A stretch of DNA of 14,904 bases from JBAXRT01 sp037131065 (GTDB lineage Bacteria > Bacteroidota > Bacteroidia > Bacteroidales > FEN-979). The notes under the pieces are model-generated. The model searched no databases. It had not been told where the DNA came from and saw only the letters and a program-made list of their open reading frames with translations. Where the stretch lies: contig JBAXRT010000072.1 in NCBI GenBank assembly GCA_037131065.1, positions 1 through 14,904 on the forward strand. The letters run 5' to 3'. Both the position numbers and the translations under genes were made by a program. The stretch's first letter is position 1. Every line of letters begins with the position of its first letter. Of the stretch, positions 14,346 to 14,904 are shown piece by piece.

Positions 14346-14699
14346 ATGAAAGAGAAGAAAACAAAAATAAAAAGCTCAACTGAAGATTTTGATATTACTA
14401 TATCTGAAACGGACAAGGACAAATATATTTTACGGTTATACATCAGCGGTATAACGAGCCGGTCAGTATTAGCTATGGAAAATCTGAAAAAGATCTGCGA
14501 AGAATATCTGGAAGGACGATACGAACTGGAGGTGATTGACCTTTATAAAAAACCACGGTTAGCAAAAGACGAGCAGATAATTGCAGCCCCGACACTGATT
14601 AAAAAATTGCCTCTTCCTTTCCGTCGGATTATCGGTGATATGTCAAACAAAGAAAAAGTACTGATCGGATTGGACCTGAGAAAGGTTATCGGGCTATAA
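14346..14699 (+). CDS. kaiB: KaiB-like protein, second copy
   Basis: 117 aa, a diverged paralogue of the upstream gene. The core (about 27-112) has 'YILRLYISGITSRSVLAMEN' (27-46), 'VIDLYKKPRLAKDEQ' (63-77), 'APTLIKKLPLPFRRIIGDMS' (81-100) and 'KVLIGLDL' (104-111). It differs from the first copy at many surface positions (ISGITSRS against VAGQTPKA; YKKPRL against LKNPQL), and PPP is PLP (89-91). The first 26 residues are a charged, probably disordered tail. AGGGA at 14336-14340, 5 bp before the ATG, is a good ribosome-binding site. Paired divergent KaiBs beside one KaiC suggest division of labour, for example one binding KaiC and one a kinase, but nothing here proves it. Confidence 0.92.
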   Translation: MKEKKTKIKSSTEDFDITISETDKDKYILRLYISGITSRSVLAMENLKKICEEYLEGRYELEVIDLYKKPRLAKDEQIIAAPTLIKKLPLPFRRIIGDMSNKEKVLIGLDLRKVIGL

Positions 14700-14743
14700 T
14701 ATTTTCAGAAATTTCAGCTCATTTGATTAAAGAAAAATTACCG

Positions 14744-14904
14744 ATGGCAAAAACAATAGAACAACTCAAGAGTGAAAATGAGGAATTACACTCGCGCCTG
14801 ACTGAAACAAAAGAGATGCTTTTCGCAATCCGAAACGGAGAAGTGGATGCGATTATGGTCTCTGGTACCAAAGGAGAACAGGTCTATTCTATCAGTTCTG
14901 CTGA
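14744..14904 (+). CDS. N-terminus of a PAS-type sensor protein, probably a histidine kinase (partial, runs off the window)
   Basis: 53 complete codons and two bases remain in frame to the window edge. The start 'MAKTIEQLKSENEELHSRL' is a short coiled coil, followed by 'AIRNGEVDAIMVSG' and 'GEQVYSIS'. The pattern L-x(2)-AIR-x-GEVDA-x(2)-VSG-x(2)-G-x-QV is the standard opening of many PAS-domain sensor kinases and hybrid kinases, directly before the first PAS domain. No PAS, HisKA or ATPase part can be seen here, so kinase identity is inferred from this opening and the kai context, where PAS kinases are common partners. The ATG at 14744 is 44 bp after the second kaiB stop. An in-frame TTG at 14723 is the alternative start. 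Confidence 0.72.
   Translation, partial: MAKTIEQLKSENEELHSRLTETKEMLFAIRNGEVDAIMVSGTKGEQVYSISSA

Overview
The window looks like chromosomal DNA of a Bacteroidota (Bacteroidales-like) bacterium. Four things point there: a short Omp85-type outer-membrane protein, a DUF2723/GT117 integral membrane protein, a remnant of a type IX secretion C-terminal sorting domain, and promoter boxes of the Bacteroidota form TAnnTTTG. This assignment is inferred from gene content; no marker gene was compared.

Left and centre (about 1-11.5 kb) are ordinary, compactly packed, mid-GC DNA. A minus-strand operon runs rsgA, a CBS/ACT-like protein and an Omp85-family outer-membrane protein (3016 to 13), with an 11-bp overlap and a 3-bp gap. 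Divergent from it is a PrsW-like membrane protein with an altered active site. dprA (minus) and a GT-B glycosyltransferase (plus) then diverge from a shared intergenic region. A large DUF2723/GT117 protein and lgt form a tightly coupled minus-strand pair. A heptamer tandem repeat, tRNA-Gln(TTG) and a very long symmetrical terminator follow; the terminator also faces a minus-strand metallophosphoesterase lipoprotein gene.

Right part (about 11.5-14.9 kb) is visibly more AT-rich. It opens with an orphan T9SS sorting-domain fragment and about 400 bp of AT-rich non-coding DNA. Then comes a plus-strand kai cluster: kaiC, kaiB, a second kaiB and the first 53 codons of a PAS-type sensor protein, probably a histidine kinase, which leaves the window. 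No kaiA is present in the window.

The kai cluster is the most interesting system here. The KaiC has two intact ATPase domains, a Ser-Ser pair where cyanobacterial KaiC has the Ser431/Thr432 phosphosites, and a long charged coiled-coil tail. That resembles the KaiA-independent KaiBC timers (KaiC2-like) of some non-cyanobacterial bacteria. The two KaiB paralogues have basic N-terminal extensions and altered proline motifs. The predicted job is a timing or energy-state switch (KaiC ATPase plus KaiB binding) feeding a linked PAS sensor protein. The base-composition change suggests later acquisition, but this was judged only by eye and from a few hand-counted lines.
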